From the NCBI GenBank assembly GCA_946478755.1, contig CAMLDJ010000314.1:1-6230 (forward strand): a stretch of 6,230 nucleotides of DNA. Direction: 5' to 3'. The notes below the pieces were generated by a model. The model made no database searches. It was not told the origin of the DNA and worked only from the letters and a program-made list of their open reading frames with translations. How positions within the stretch are numbered: the first letter of the stretch is position 1; every line of letters begins with the position of its first letter. This DNA is from an uncultured Pedobacter sp. Its GTDB lineage: Bacteria; Bacteroidota; Bacteroidia; Sphingobacteriales; Sphingobacteriaceae. Below are positions 1 through 5,954 of the stretch, piece by piece. Made by a program: the position numbers and the translations under genes.

Positions 1-1444
1 GTGCCGTCACCATATCAAATACATGAAGTGAGGCGAAGCCCATTCTGATACCGTTGGAGTTAAAGGATTCGTTTTTATAGAAAAGACCGTCCTCCACATA
101 AAGTCCTTTTTTTGAGGCCTCCTTAGCTATTTTAACCAAATCGAGCTGTTCGTCAAAATTTGCCCAGACGGCAAGCCCCCCTTCGGGTATTGCGAATGTG
201 ATGAGGTCGCTGAATTCAGATTTGAGCAGCTCACAAAAGAAATTTCTGCGCAGCTGGTAAATTTTTAAGGATTTTCTAAAATGCCTGTCCATTTCCCCAA
301 TGTCAAACATCATTGCGAATGCATCTTCCAATAAGGTGTCTCCCTGTTTGTCGATCAGGCCTCTCAATGAGGATGCCGCTTCAACGAAGGCGGGCGGGCC
401 AATCATATAACCAATTCGCAGGGCGGGGGCAAAGGTTTTGGATATGGAGCCGATGTAAATTACGTTATGGTTGTGGTCGATACTCGCTAAAGGCAGGTAG
501 GGCTTATTGTTATAATGAAAATCAAAATCATAGTCATCCTCAATAATCGCGAAACGGTGTTCTTTGGCGAGTTTCAATAATTTTAATCTTCGCGCCATGG
601 TGGTGGTCACCGCAGTAGGGAAATGATGATGCGGTATAATATATACCGCTTTAATCTCTTTGAGCTTAAGATATTCTTCCAGATAATCAATATCCATCCC
701 GTTAGCGTCAATAGGGATCCTTACAAGATTCGCGCCGGTACATCTGAAAGTCTCATCAGCATATGGGTAGTTAGACATGCCAACTGCGATATTGTCTGCA
801 GGCTGAAGCAATAGCCGGGCAGCTAAATAAATCCCCATCTGACTCCCTTTGGTAATGATGATGTCTTCAGTGGATACCGCCATTCCCCTGGTATTTGACA
901 AGTAATTACAAACCGAGGACCGGAGCCGTTGAGATCCCCTGGCATCACCATACTTCAGAAAATTCTTTCCATAGAATTTTCTGGAAATACTCCGGTATTC
1001 ACGCATCAGCTGATCAACAGGTGCCAGGCGCACATCTGGAAAACCGGCGTCAATGGCTAAATCTGTTTTTTGATAAGTTGTGCTGGGAACGGTGTCTTTG
1101 AAGTTGTTGGTCCAGATGAAGGATTCCTCCACATTTTTCTTCGATATCGGTTCAGGAAGTCGCGGCCTGGAAATTACCGGTAGGTTAGAAAGTACAAAAA
1201 TTCCCTTTCGTTCAATAGATTCAGCCCAGCCCTGACTGATCAATTCTTCATATGCTAATTTTATCGTATTTCGATTGATGCCGATCAATTCAGCCAGCAC
1301 TCTGGAGCTTGGTAATATGTCTGAGGGCTGTAGTGTGCCCTTGGTAATCAAAGAGATAAACAGATTGCAAACCTGGATATGTAATGTGACAGGTGCATTT
1401 CGATCAATCTGGATTAATGACTTGTATGGTAGCGTCTGGGCCAT
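1..1444 (-). CDS. MocR/PdxR-family regulator: GntR-type winged helix fused to aminotransferase domain (3' end cut by window)
   Basis: An open frame of 481 codons runs from ATG at 1444 off the left edge with no stop. Residues about 8-85 form a GntR-type winged helix (LPSSRVLAELIGINRNTIKLAYEEL, then a wing ending RKGIFV). After a linker, residues about 126-481 are a fold-type I aminotransferase: YGDARGSQRLR (165-175), TKGSQMGIYLAAR (198-210), PHHHFPTAVTTTMARR (271-286), the cofactor-site EDDYDFDF (302-309), and GSISKTFAPALRIGY (332-346), whose Lys336 should carry pyridoxal phosphate. IRMGF (466-470) supplies the usual carboxylate-binding arginine. Only some 10-25 residues seem to be missing. 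Family members are cytosolic DNA-binding regulators that use the aminotransferase domain to sense B6 or amino-acid-derived ligands rather than for metabolism. It is divergent from an EamA transporter and probably controls it; that target and the ligand are inference. The start is chosen because the winged helix begins at once and no in-frame ATG lies just upstream. Confidence 0.9.
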   Translation of the reverse strand, partial: MAQTLPYKSLIQIDRNAPVTLHIQVCNLFISLITKGTLQPSDILPSSRVLAELIGINRNTIKLAYEELISQGWAESIERKGIFVLSNLPVISRPRLPEPISKKNVEESFIWTNNFKDTVPSTTYQKTDLAIDAGFPDVRLAPVDQLMREYRSISRKFYGKNFLKYGDARGSQRLRSSVCNYLSNTRGMAVSTEDIIITKGSQMGIYLAARLLLQPADNIAVGMSNYPYADETFRCTGANLVRIPIDANGMDIDYLEEYLKLKEIKAVYIIPHHHFPTAVTTTMARRLKLLKLAKEHRFAIIEDDYDFDFHYNNKPYLPLASIDHNHNVIYIGSISKTFAPALRIGYMIGPPAFVEAASSLRGLIDKQGDTLLEDAFAMMFDIGEMDRHFRKSLKIYQLRRNFFCELLKSEFSDLITFAIPEGGLAVWANFDEQLDLVKIAKEASKKGLYVEDGLFYKNESFNSNGIRMGFASLHVFDMVTA

Positions 1445-1454
1445 AGTGTTTATG

Positions 1455-1484
1455 GAAATTGGTATGTAAATATAATCCAATATC
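1455..1484. promoter_or_regulatory. Imperfect inverted repeat in the MocR/EamA divergent gap, candidate regulator operator
   Basis: GAAATTGG (1455-1462) and CCAATATC (1477-1484) are reverse complements at 7 of 8 positions, separated by a 14-bp AT-rich spacer. The spacer holds the sequence TATATTTA on the minus strand (1467-1474), a 7/8-like match to the TAnnTTTG -7 box and well placed for the regulator gene. The right arm ends 4 bp before the transporter's -7 box. Binding here could repress the regulator and activate the transporter. That role is inferred from position only. Confidence 0.35.
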
Positions 1485-1488
1485 ACGG

Positions 1489-1496
1489 TACTTTTG
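1489..1496 (+). promoter_or_regulatory. Candidate -7 promoter element for the EamA transporter gene
   Basis: TACTTTTG matches the Bacteroidota -7 consensus TAnnTTTG exactly and lies 31 bp before the transporter ATG, so transcription would begin near 1501-1503 with a leader of about 25 nt. No good TTTG/TTG -33 element is seen at the usual distance, which would fit a promoter needing an activator such as the divergent MocR protein. Confidence 0.4.
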
Positions 1497-1527
1497 AGAG
1501 GAATGCTGAAATGAAAGAAAAATAACC

Positions 1528-2451
1528 ATGAAAAGTAAAGCAATTAAAGGAAGTCTTTTGGTGGCGTTGGGGGCCTCGAGTTACGGGATGCTGGGAACTT
1601 TGGTGAAAATTGCCTATGCTGACGGCTTTAGCACGGCTGAAGTTACAATTTCTCAGTTCAGCCTGGGTTTTTTTGGGTTGTTGCTTTTAACCCTGTTCCG
1701 CAACGGGCGATCAGTCCCGGCGGTGAAAGCCTCGGGAATTAAAGGTATATTTAAGCTGATCTTCGCCGGATCTTCTCTGGGATTAACGAGTGTTTTCTAT
1801 TACCTGGCGGTGCAGTCCATCCCGGTCAGTATAGCAATTGTGCTGCTCATGCAAACCGTGTGGATGGCTGTGATTGTGGAGATGGTATTACATAAAAAGG
1901 CACCCGGTCTATTAAAAGTATGCTCGGTTTTCCTGATATTGACGGGAACGGTATTCGCGACCAACCTGCTTGAAGCATCGGGCTCATTTCATTGGACGGG
2001 CTGCGGTTGGGGAATGATGGCTGCTGTGTCCTATACGGCCACGATGTATACCTCAAACCACCTTGAGCTTCAGTTTCCTCCCTTAAAAAGAAGTCTTTAT
2101 TTGATTCTGGGAGGATTGATCATTATTTGTTTCATTTTCCATTCTGCGTTAACCCGGGACTTTTCATTTGGTATATTTAGCAGCTGGGGGCTGTTGATTT
2201 CTTTGTTCGGAACGATTCTTCCCCCATTGTTATTTACCCGGGGCATGCCGCTTGCCGGCATGGGACTCGGTGCTATTATCGCTTCTATTGAAATTCCAGT
2301 GGCGATACTTTCCGCGAATGTACTTTTAAATGAACCGGTTCAATTTATACAATGGATTGGTGTGCTCCTTATCTTGCTTGCAGTGGTGCTGATGAATATC
2401 AGGAGAAAGAAAGCATCGGAGGACTTGCCTACAACAATCGAGGCTGGCTAA
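1528..2451 (+). CDS. EamA/DMT-family inner-membrane transporter (ten helices)
   Basis: The 307-residue product is almost wholly hydrophobic and shows two EamA repeats, about 8-145 and 158-291, with ten predicted helices (roughly 8-28, 38-57, 71-94, 99-119, 127-145, 158-174, 188-206, 217-237, 243-264, 273-291). The segment EIPVAILSANVLLNEPVQFIQWIGVLLI (255-282, described here as the end of repeat two) is the family's hallmark: Glu/Pro in helix nine, then a loop with LNEP before the last helix. A basic tail (IRRKK) follows. Length is normal for drug/metabolite transporters, many of which export amino acids or other small metabolites. The substrate cannot be read from sequence. Divergence from a MocR regulator suggests an amino acid, amine or B6-related compound, which is inference. 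Translation starts at ATG 1528; no Shine-Dalgarno is placed close to it, as is common in this phylum. The stop overlaps the stop of the convergent GlxA-type gene. Confidence 0.9.
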   Translation: MKSKAIKGSLLVALGASSYGMLGTLVKIAYADGFSTAEVTISQFSLGFFGLLLLTLFRNGRSVPAVKASGIKGIFKLIFAGSSLGLTSVFYYLAVQSIPVSIAIVLLMQTVWMAVIVEMVLHKKAPGLLKVCSVFLILTGTVFATNLLEASGSFHWTGCGWGMMAAVSYTATMYTSNHLELQFPPLKRSLYLILGGLIIICFIFHSALTRDFSFGIFSSWGLLISLFGTILPPLLFTRGMPLAGMGLGAIIASIEIPVAILSANVLLNEPVQFIQWIGVLLILLAVVLMNIRRKKASEDLPTTIEAG

Positions 2452-3440
2452 AGATTTGCCGCTTCTTTATTGTATTTGATCCGATAGGCCAGGGGCGAAA
2501 CCCCTGTAAATCTCCTGAACACTTCCCTGAAAGCTTTCAAATCGGAATAACCCACCTCGTACATCACTTCATTTATGGTTTTACGGGTAGATTCAAAGGA
2601 CTTTTTTGCCGATTCCACTTTCACGCGCTGCGCATATTCAATGGGTGTGTTTCCTGTAGCTTTGATAAACCTCCTGTCAAAATTTCTTCTGCCGATAGCA
2701 AATTTGGATGATAAGTTCTCTATGGAGATTTTTTCCTTTAGCCGGCTCTCAATATAGGCCTGTGCTTCCCGGATCATTTCATCGCCATGCTGCTTCTGCC
2801 CTTTAAATATGATAAAAGGCGACTGGCTCTGCCTGTCCATTTCAATCTGGAAAACTTTGGAACAATAAATCGCGGTAGGACGGTCATAATACTTTTCAAC
2901 CAGATAAATGACCAGATTTAAGAACGAATAGGCCCCGCCATTGGTATAAATGCCGTTTTCGTCGGTGATCAGCTCATCTGGCTGAAGGTTTACATTGGGG
3001 AACAGGGCCCTGAATTTATTGGCATAATTCCAGTGGGTAGAACAATTCTTACCTTCAAGTAATCCTGCGGAGGCAAGCATAAAAGCACCACTGCACATAG
3101 TCGCTATTTCCGCGCCGTTCTTATACTGCTTTGCAATCCATTCGATAATATTAATATTGCCTTCCTCAGATGTCTCAAAGCTGCTGCCAAGAGAGGGGAC
3201 AATAATAAGGTTAGTTTTTTCTATTTCAGAAATATGAGCATGGGTCCTGACCGAGAACAGCCCGCCTGCCAATTCCGTCTTAGGCTGTACGCCTGCAATC
3301 TCAATTTTGAAGGATTCTGTGCTTCCACTGTCCTTAAAATAGTCGCTGGCCCGGGTAAAAATCTCATAGGCGCCTGCAACGCAGGCAACAGTTCCCAGGT
3401 TAGTCTGACCGTCGGGTGCTATTATGGTGATATGCTTCAT
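2448..3440 (-). CDS. GlxA-family transcriptional regulator (DJ-1/PfpI domain plus AraC-type HTH)
   Basis: The 330-residue protein has an N-terminal class I amidotransferase-like DJ-1/PfpI domain (about 3-190). It shows NLIIVPSLGSSFE (77-89) and the nucleophile-elbow stretch ATMCSGAFMLASAGLL (113-128) with Cys116, followed by the family's THW (135-137). Residues about 222-325 are the AraC/XylS two-HTH domain: ENLSSKFAIGRRNFDRRF as the first helix-turn-helix, and INEVMYEVGYSDLKAFREVFRRFTGVSP as the second, with the typical GVSPLAYR ending. Domain order and length are standard for GlxA-like (COG4977) regulators, in which the DJ-1 domain is thought to sense a ligand and is not shown to be an enzyme. 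It is divergent from three SRPBCC genes and is their most obvious regulator (inference). It shares 4 bp of 3' end with the convergent transporter gene, leaving no room for a separate terminator between them. Confidence 0.92.
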   Translation of the reverse strand: MKHITIIAPDGQTNLGTVACVAGAYEIFTRASDYFKDSGSTESFKIEIAGVQPKTELAGGLFSVRTHAHISEIEKTNLIIVPSLGSSFETSEEGNINIIEWIAKQYKNGAEIATMCSGAFMLASAGLLEGKNCSTHWNYANKFRALFPNVNLQPDELITDENGIYTNGGAYSFLNLVIYLVEKYYDRPTAIYCSKVFQIEMDRQSQSPFIIFKGQKQHGDEMIREAQAYIESRLKEKISIENLSSKFAIGRRNFDRRFIKATGNTPIEYAQRVKVESAKKSFESTRKTINEVMYEVGYSDLKAFREVFRRFTGVSPLAYRIKYNKEAANL

Positions 3441-3453
3441 TGTTTTTTTATGT

Positions 3454-3484
3454 CAAAGATAAGCATGTTGTACGTCCAAATCAA
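3454..3484 (-). promoter_or_regulatory. Candidate promoter of the GlxA-type regulator gene
   Basis: Read on the minus strand, TATCTTTG (3461 to 3454) is an exact match to the Bacteroidota -7 consensus TAnnTTTG, and TTG (3484 to 3482) lies 20 nt upstream as a -33 element. The -7 box ends only 13 nt before the ATG at 3440, so the mRNA leader would be about 6-9 nt, nearly leaderless. If real, the ATG would have to be recognised without a Shine-Dalgarno site, or the true start of transcription lies further upstream. Confidence 0.45.
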
Positions 3485-3507
3485 CCCATCATAATGTCCA
3501 TTTAGAC
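3474..3507. promoter_or_regulatory. GTCCA repeats between the GlxA-type gene and the SRPBCC cluster, candidate operator
   Basis: GTCCA occurs at 3474 and again at 3496, a 22-bp step close to two helical turns, the usual geometry for an AraC-family half-site pair. The outer sequences also form an inverted repeat, GTCCAAAT (3474-3481) with ATTTAGAC (3500-3507), 7 of 8 paired. The left copy ends where the regulator's proposed -33 element begins, so binding could give autoregulation. Function is inferred from spacing and position; short repeats of this kind also arise by chance. Confidence 0.25.
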
Positions 3508-3533
3508 CTATCCCGTGGTGGTTCTTTTACCTT

Positions 3534-3541
3534 TAAATTTG
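3534..3541 (+). promoter_or_regulatory. Candidate -7 promoter element for the SRPBCC cluster
   Basis: TAAATTTG is an exact TAnnTTTG match located 51 bp before ATG 3593, predicting transcription from about 3546-3549. A convincing TTTG at the -33 distance is not seen, so activator dependence is possible. From this start, the first gene's leader would be about 45 nt to ATG 3593, or about 123 nt to the alternative ATG 3671. Confidence 0.4.
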
Positions 3542-3592
3542 TAATAACATGAACTAATGGAATTTTTTAAATAACTTTTTGAACCTATCAAG

Positions 3593-4210
3593 ATGAAACA
3601 CATAGTCCTCATTTCAACATTGGCCTCTGTTCTGCTAACAAATTATGGAGGAACATCCGAAGGAATCGCCATGAAAACTAAAATTAGTAAAGAAAACTCA
3701 ATTAAACCCAAAACAATGGAAACACAAAGTTACACAGCAAGCATCACTGTAGATAAAAGTCCAGGGATTGCTTTTAACGCCATCAAAAATTTTCGCGCCT
3801 GGTGGTCAGAAGAAATCGAAGGGCCAACGGACCAACTTAACGAAGAGTTTGTTTACCACTACAAAGATGTTCACATCTGCAAAATGAAGCTCATTGAATC
3901 CATAACGGATAAGAAACTTGTTTACCAGGTATTGGATAACCAGTTTAGTTTCACCAAAGACAAAAGCGAATGGATCGGTACAAAACTGGTGTTTGATATT
4001 TCCATTGAAGGTGGCAAAACCAAAGTCAAATTCACACATGAAGGGCTGGTACCTGAATATGAGTGCTACAAAGTGTGCTATGATGCCTGGGGGAATTACA
4101 TTACCAACAGCCTCTACAGTCTTATTGAAAACGGTCAGGGTAAACCGAACCCCAAGGAGAAGGATGGGTTTAATGCTGAATTGGCCGACAAATGGAAGAT
4201 CAAACATTAG
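3593..4210 (+). CDS. SRPBCC-domain protein, first of three paralogues, with N-terminal extension
   Basis: From ATG 3593 the product is 205 residues. Residues about 47-185 form an AHSA1/START-like SRPBCC domain: SPGIAFNAIKNFRAWWSEEI (56-75), NEEFVYHYKDVH (83-94), KSEWIGTKLVFDI (124-136), FTHEGLVPEYECYKVC (147-162) and a C-terminal helix. Such domains form a hydrophobic pocket that binds small ligands or, in AHSA1 itself, a protein partner; no ligand is evident here. The two downstream paralogues begin where Met42 (ATG 3716) lies in this protein, so residues 1-41 are extra. Residues 1-26 look like a short signal peptide (MKH, then IVLISTLASVLLT, then GIA), but a second start, ATG 3671 (Met27), has a good GAAGGA ribosome site 6 nt upstream. 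The real start may therefore be 3593, 3671 or 3716. The tail (GKPNPKEKDGFNAELADKW) is also longer than in the paralogues. It probably heads an operon with the next two genes. Confidence 0.85.
   Translation: MKHIVLISTLASVLLTNYGGTSEGIAMKTKISKENSIKPKTMETQSYTASITVDKSPGIAFNAIKNFRAWWSEEIEGPTDQLNEEFVYHYKDVHICKMKLIESITDKKLVYQVLDNQFSFTKDKSEWIGTKLVFDISIEGGKTKVKFTHEGLVPEYECYKVCYDAWGNYITNSLYSLIENGQGKPNPKEKDGFNAELADKWKIKH
3659..3664 (+). promoter_or_regulatory. Ribosome-binding site favouring internal start ATG 3671
   Basis: GAAGGA lies 6 nt before the in-frame ATG at 3671. It is a better Shine-Dalgarno match than anything before ATG 3593, so the first SRPBCC gene may be translated from 3671, giving 179 residues without the hydrophobic N-terminus. 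Shine-Dalgarno sites are weak predictors in Bacteroidota, so this does not settle the start. Confidence 0.35.
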
Positions 4211-4225
4211 TTAATTATAAAAATT

Positions 4226-4672
4226 ATGAAGACAGCAAATTTTACCACTACACTAGTGGTTGCCAAAAGTCCGGCAGAAGTTTTTAATGCCATTTGCCAG
4301 CCCCAGAAGTGGTGGTCGGGCGAGGTTGATGGTCAGGCCTTGAAACTAAATGATGAGTTCAGCTACAAGTTTAAAGACTTCCATCTTTCAAAACAAAGAG
4401 TTACGGCGTTAGTCCCCGGTCAAAAAGTGGTTTGGGATGTTATAAATAGTGTGATCAATTACGTAGAAGACAAAGAAGAATGGACCGGCACGCAAATTAT
4501 GTTTGAGATCTTTGAAAAAGATGGACAGACCAACCTGCGTTTTTCTCACCTGGGATTAGTTCCGGAAGTAGAATGTTTTGGGAGCTGTTCCAATTCATGG
4601 ACCCAGCTTATACAGCAAAGTTTGTTCTCATTAATATCAACAGGCAAAGGCCTACAGCTCGAGCTGGCTTAA
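4226..4672 (+). CDS. SRPBCC-domain protein, second paralogue
   Basis: A 148-residue single-domain protein, the usual length for short AHSA1/START-like SRPBCC proteins. It aligns along its whole length with its neighbours: SPAEVFNAICQPQKWWSGEV (15-34), NDEFSYKFKDFH (42-53), PGQKVVWDV (64-72), EEWTGTQIMFEI (84-95), RFSHLGLVPEVECFGSC (105-121) and a closing amphipathic helix (QSLFSLISTGKG, 131-142). Cys117 and Cys121 form the C-x3-C pair shared by all three copies. No signal peptide or membrane helix is seen, so it should be cytosolic. It starts 15 bp after the first paralogue, in a likely operon. The role is unknown; pocket-type ligand binding is the family expectation, and no catalytic residues can be assigned. 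Confidence 0.9.
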   Translation: MKTANFTTTLVVAKSPAEVFNAICQPQKWWSGEVDGQALKLNDEFSYKFKDFHLSKQRVTALVPGQKVVWDVINSVINYVEDKEEWTGTQIMFEIFEKDGQTNLRFSHLGLVPEVECFGSCSNSWTQLIQQSLFSLISTGKGLQLELA

Positions 4673-4682
4673 ATAACTTCAT

Positions 4683-5129
4683 ATGACTAACAATAACGAT
4701 TTAAGCACGACCATATCGGTAGACCAGTCTGCCCGCGAGGTTTACGCAGCCATAAACAATGTACGCGGATGGTGGTCTGCCGGTGCTAAGGGCAATACCA
4801 GCAAGCCGCATGACGAATTTTTAATTGATTTCAAACGACATTGGTGGACCTTCAAAATTATGGAAACCATACCCGGCGAAAGGGTAGTCTGGAAATGTAC
4901 AGGCAGCTATATGCCCTGGAATGAAGATCAATATGAATGGAGCGGCACTACCATACACTTTGAGATCCTTGAGCAGGATGATAAAACCGTTATGAGATTT
5001 ACCCATAAAGGATTGTTGCCGGAATGTTCCTGCTACGAAGGCTGCTTAAAAGGATGGACCGGTTATATACAAATCAGTCTGGTAAACCTGTTAAGCAAGG
5101 GCATCGGCACACCCGATACAGCATATTAA
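4683..5129 (+). CDS. SRPBCC-domain protein, third and most divergent paralogue
   Basis: Also 148 residues and an AHSA1/START-like SRPBCC domain: SAREVYAAINNVRGWWSAGA (16-35), HDEFLIDFKRHW (43-54), PGERVVWKCTGS (64-75), YEWSGTTIHFEI (84-95), RFTHKGLLPECSCYEGC (105-121) and a C-terminal helix (ISLVNLLSKGIGTP, 131-144). It differs from the other two in the strand after HDEF, where the KDxH motif becomes KRHWW, in the aromatic GSYMPWNEDQYEW stretch (74-86), and in an extra cysteine (Cys115 besides Cys117 and Cys121, plus Cys72). These changes fall in regions expected to line or lip the pocket, suggesting a different ligand (inference). It starts 10 bp after the second paralogue and probably ends the operon. 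Cytosolic by sequence; no signal peptide. Confidence 0.9.
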   Translation: MTNNNDLSTTISVDQSAREVYAAINNVRGWWSAGAKGNTSKPHDEFLIDFKRHWWTFKIMETIPGERVVWKCTGSYMPWNEDQYEWSGTTIHFEILEQDDKTVMRFTHKGLLPECSCYEGCLKGWTGYIQISLVNLLSKGIGTPDTAY

Positions 5130-5138
5130 TTTAACTAC

Positions 5139-5168
5139 GGAGGATATAACATGGTATTCGGTTTTTGA
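5139..5168 (+). other. Strong ribosome-binding site followed by a five-codon ORF (possible gene remnant)
   Basis: GGAGG (5139-5143) sits 7 nt before ATG 5151, the best Shine-Dalgarno arrangement in the window, yet the frame reads only MVFGF and then TGA (5166-5168). Reading past that TGA, the same frame continues for 15 sense codons (NVAGYFLSPIPIFRF) to a second TGA at 5214. It could be the start of a lost fourth gene of the cluster, a micro-ORF, or chance. No function is claimed. Confidence 0.2.
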
Positions 5169-5197
5169 AATGTAGCAGGATATTTCCTTAGCCCAAT

Positions 5198-5221
5198 TCC
5201 TATTTTCCGTTTTTGATAGGA
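5198..5221. terminator. Weak inverted repeat between convergent genes, possible bidirectional terminator
   Basis: TCCTAT (5198-5203) pairs with ATAGGA (5216-5221) around a 12-nt T-rich loop, in the gap between the end of the SRPBCC cluster and the stop of the convergent membrane-protein gene. The stem is short and AT-rich and has no clear U-tract after it, so this is only a positional suggestion. Confidence 0.15.
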
Positions 5222-5899
5222 TTAATATATTTGAGCGTATTCAAGCTGATTTTTATCTTCCATATAAACCCGATCAGCCTTGTAATAAAGTTCAGCATCT
5301 TCATCACTTCCAAACGTCATACAATTAAATAAAGCAATAGCGTAAAGGTGTTGATGTTTTTTTTCGGGCAGATGAGCCGATTCTAAATCCTTTTTCCAGT
5401 CGGCATCTGGATACATTTGTTGGTAGCTATGGAGGTATTTTTTTAAAAACTGTTCTGATTCATCGTAGTCAAACCATTCTGGCAAGGCATACAGTCCCGT
5501 ACATGTGGCTATTTTTTTTCTGATCTTGACGTCGATGTCTTTTGGACGACCGAAAAAGAACATGAAGTAGACCCAACTTGCCACAGCTGCAAGCATCAGG
5601 AAAAAAAAGAAGTCATATCGAATTGCAAAGGGACCAAAACTATCTGCTGCAATTATCCAGTTCATCCATATCAAGCCGGCTGAAAGCAAAAACAAATATA
5701 CCCTGGCATATCCCGCGATAACACTTTTTGTATTTAAGGCAACTTTCATTCCCTGTCTTCTTCTGAACTCTGAAGAAGTAACCAGCATTGAATCAATTGG
5801 AAATAAAGGAACAAACAAATAAAAGAAGTTGGTTTCTATCCATTGCTCTTCAATTTTATCGACTTTACCAAGAAAAGTTGTCCCGAATAAGATGATCAT
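5222..5899 (-). CDS. Two-helix membrane protein of unknown function
   Basis: The 225-residue product has an N-terminal part (1-57) with FGTTFLGKVDKI, then WIETNFFYLFVPLFPIDSMLV (20-40), two predicted membrane helices (about 64-84 and 94-116, the second very rich in Phe), and a soluble charged C-terminal region of about 108 residues (118-225) with ALPEWFDY (138-145) and helical, acidic sequence. The N-terminal pattern FGT-x5-KVD followed by a TxFF-x3-VPLFPID stretch resembles, from memory, a family of small membrane proteins that start with FGTRxYGKVDxVPG and PLIPxxS motifs; this assignment is uncertain. No enzyme motif is visible. It stands alone, convergent with the SRPBCC cluster, and its ATG 5899 is the most upstream start in frame that precedes the conserved-looking sequence. 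It is probably an inner-membrane protein with its C-terminal domain in the cytosol; topology is inferred from the positive residues flanking the helices. Confidence 0.75.
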   Translation of the reverse strand: MIILFGTTFLGKVDKIEEQWIETNFFYLFVPLFPIDSMLVTSSEFRRRQGMKVALNTKSVIAGYARVYLFLLSAGLIWMNWIIAADSFGPFAIRYDFFFFLMLAAVASWVYFMFFFGRPKDIDVKIRKKIATCTGLYALPEWFDYDESEQFLKKYLHSYQQMYPDADWKKDLESAHLPEKKHQHLYAIALFNCMTFGSDEDAELYYKADRVYMEDKNQLEYAQIY

Positions 5900-5954
5900 G
5901 CGTTAATTATTAAGGCTTAAATATAATTAAGATAATCGAAATAAGAAAATCTGC

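Noticed and set aside
1496..1525. GAGAGGA followed 8 nt later by ATG 1511 and a four-codon ORF (MKEK, stop at 1523) just before the transporter start, suggesting a coupled minicistron
   Set aside because: The proposed -7 box ends at 1496, so the GAGAGGA would lie upstream of the transcription start and not be in the mRNA. Four codons are too few to support coding.
2352..2711. 119-codon plus-strand open frame across the transporter/regulator junction
   Set aside because: It overlaps two well-supported genes, and its product shows no domain. It is a shadow of the AraC HTH coding region.
3806..4207. 133-codon open frame on the minus strand, antisense to the first SRPBCC gene
   Set aside because: The plus-strand frame has an unmistakable SRPBCC domain. 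The antisense product is Phe/Val-rich, as expected from the complement of that gene, and has no recognisable motif.
3918..4214. 98-codon open frame in another plus-strand phase inside the first SRPBCC gene
   Set aside because: It lies within a gene with clear domain similarity and has no ribosome site or conserved features.
5918..5925. Minus-strand TATATTTA upstream of the membrane-protein gene, as a -7 box
   Set aside because: It lacks the final G of TAnnTTTG, has no matching -33 element, and such AT-rich octamers are expected often in this gap.
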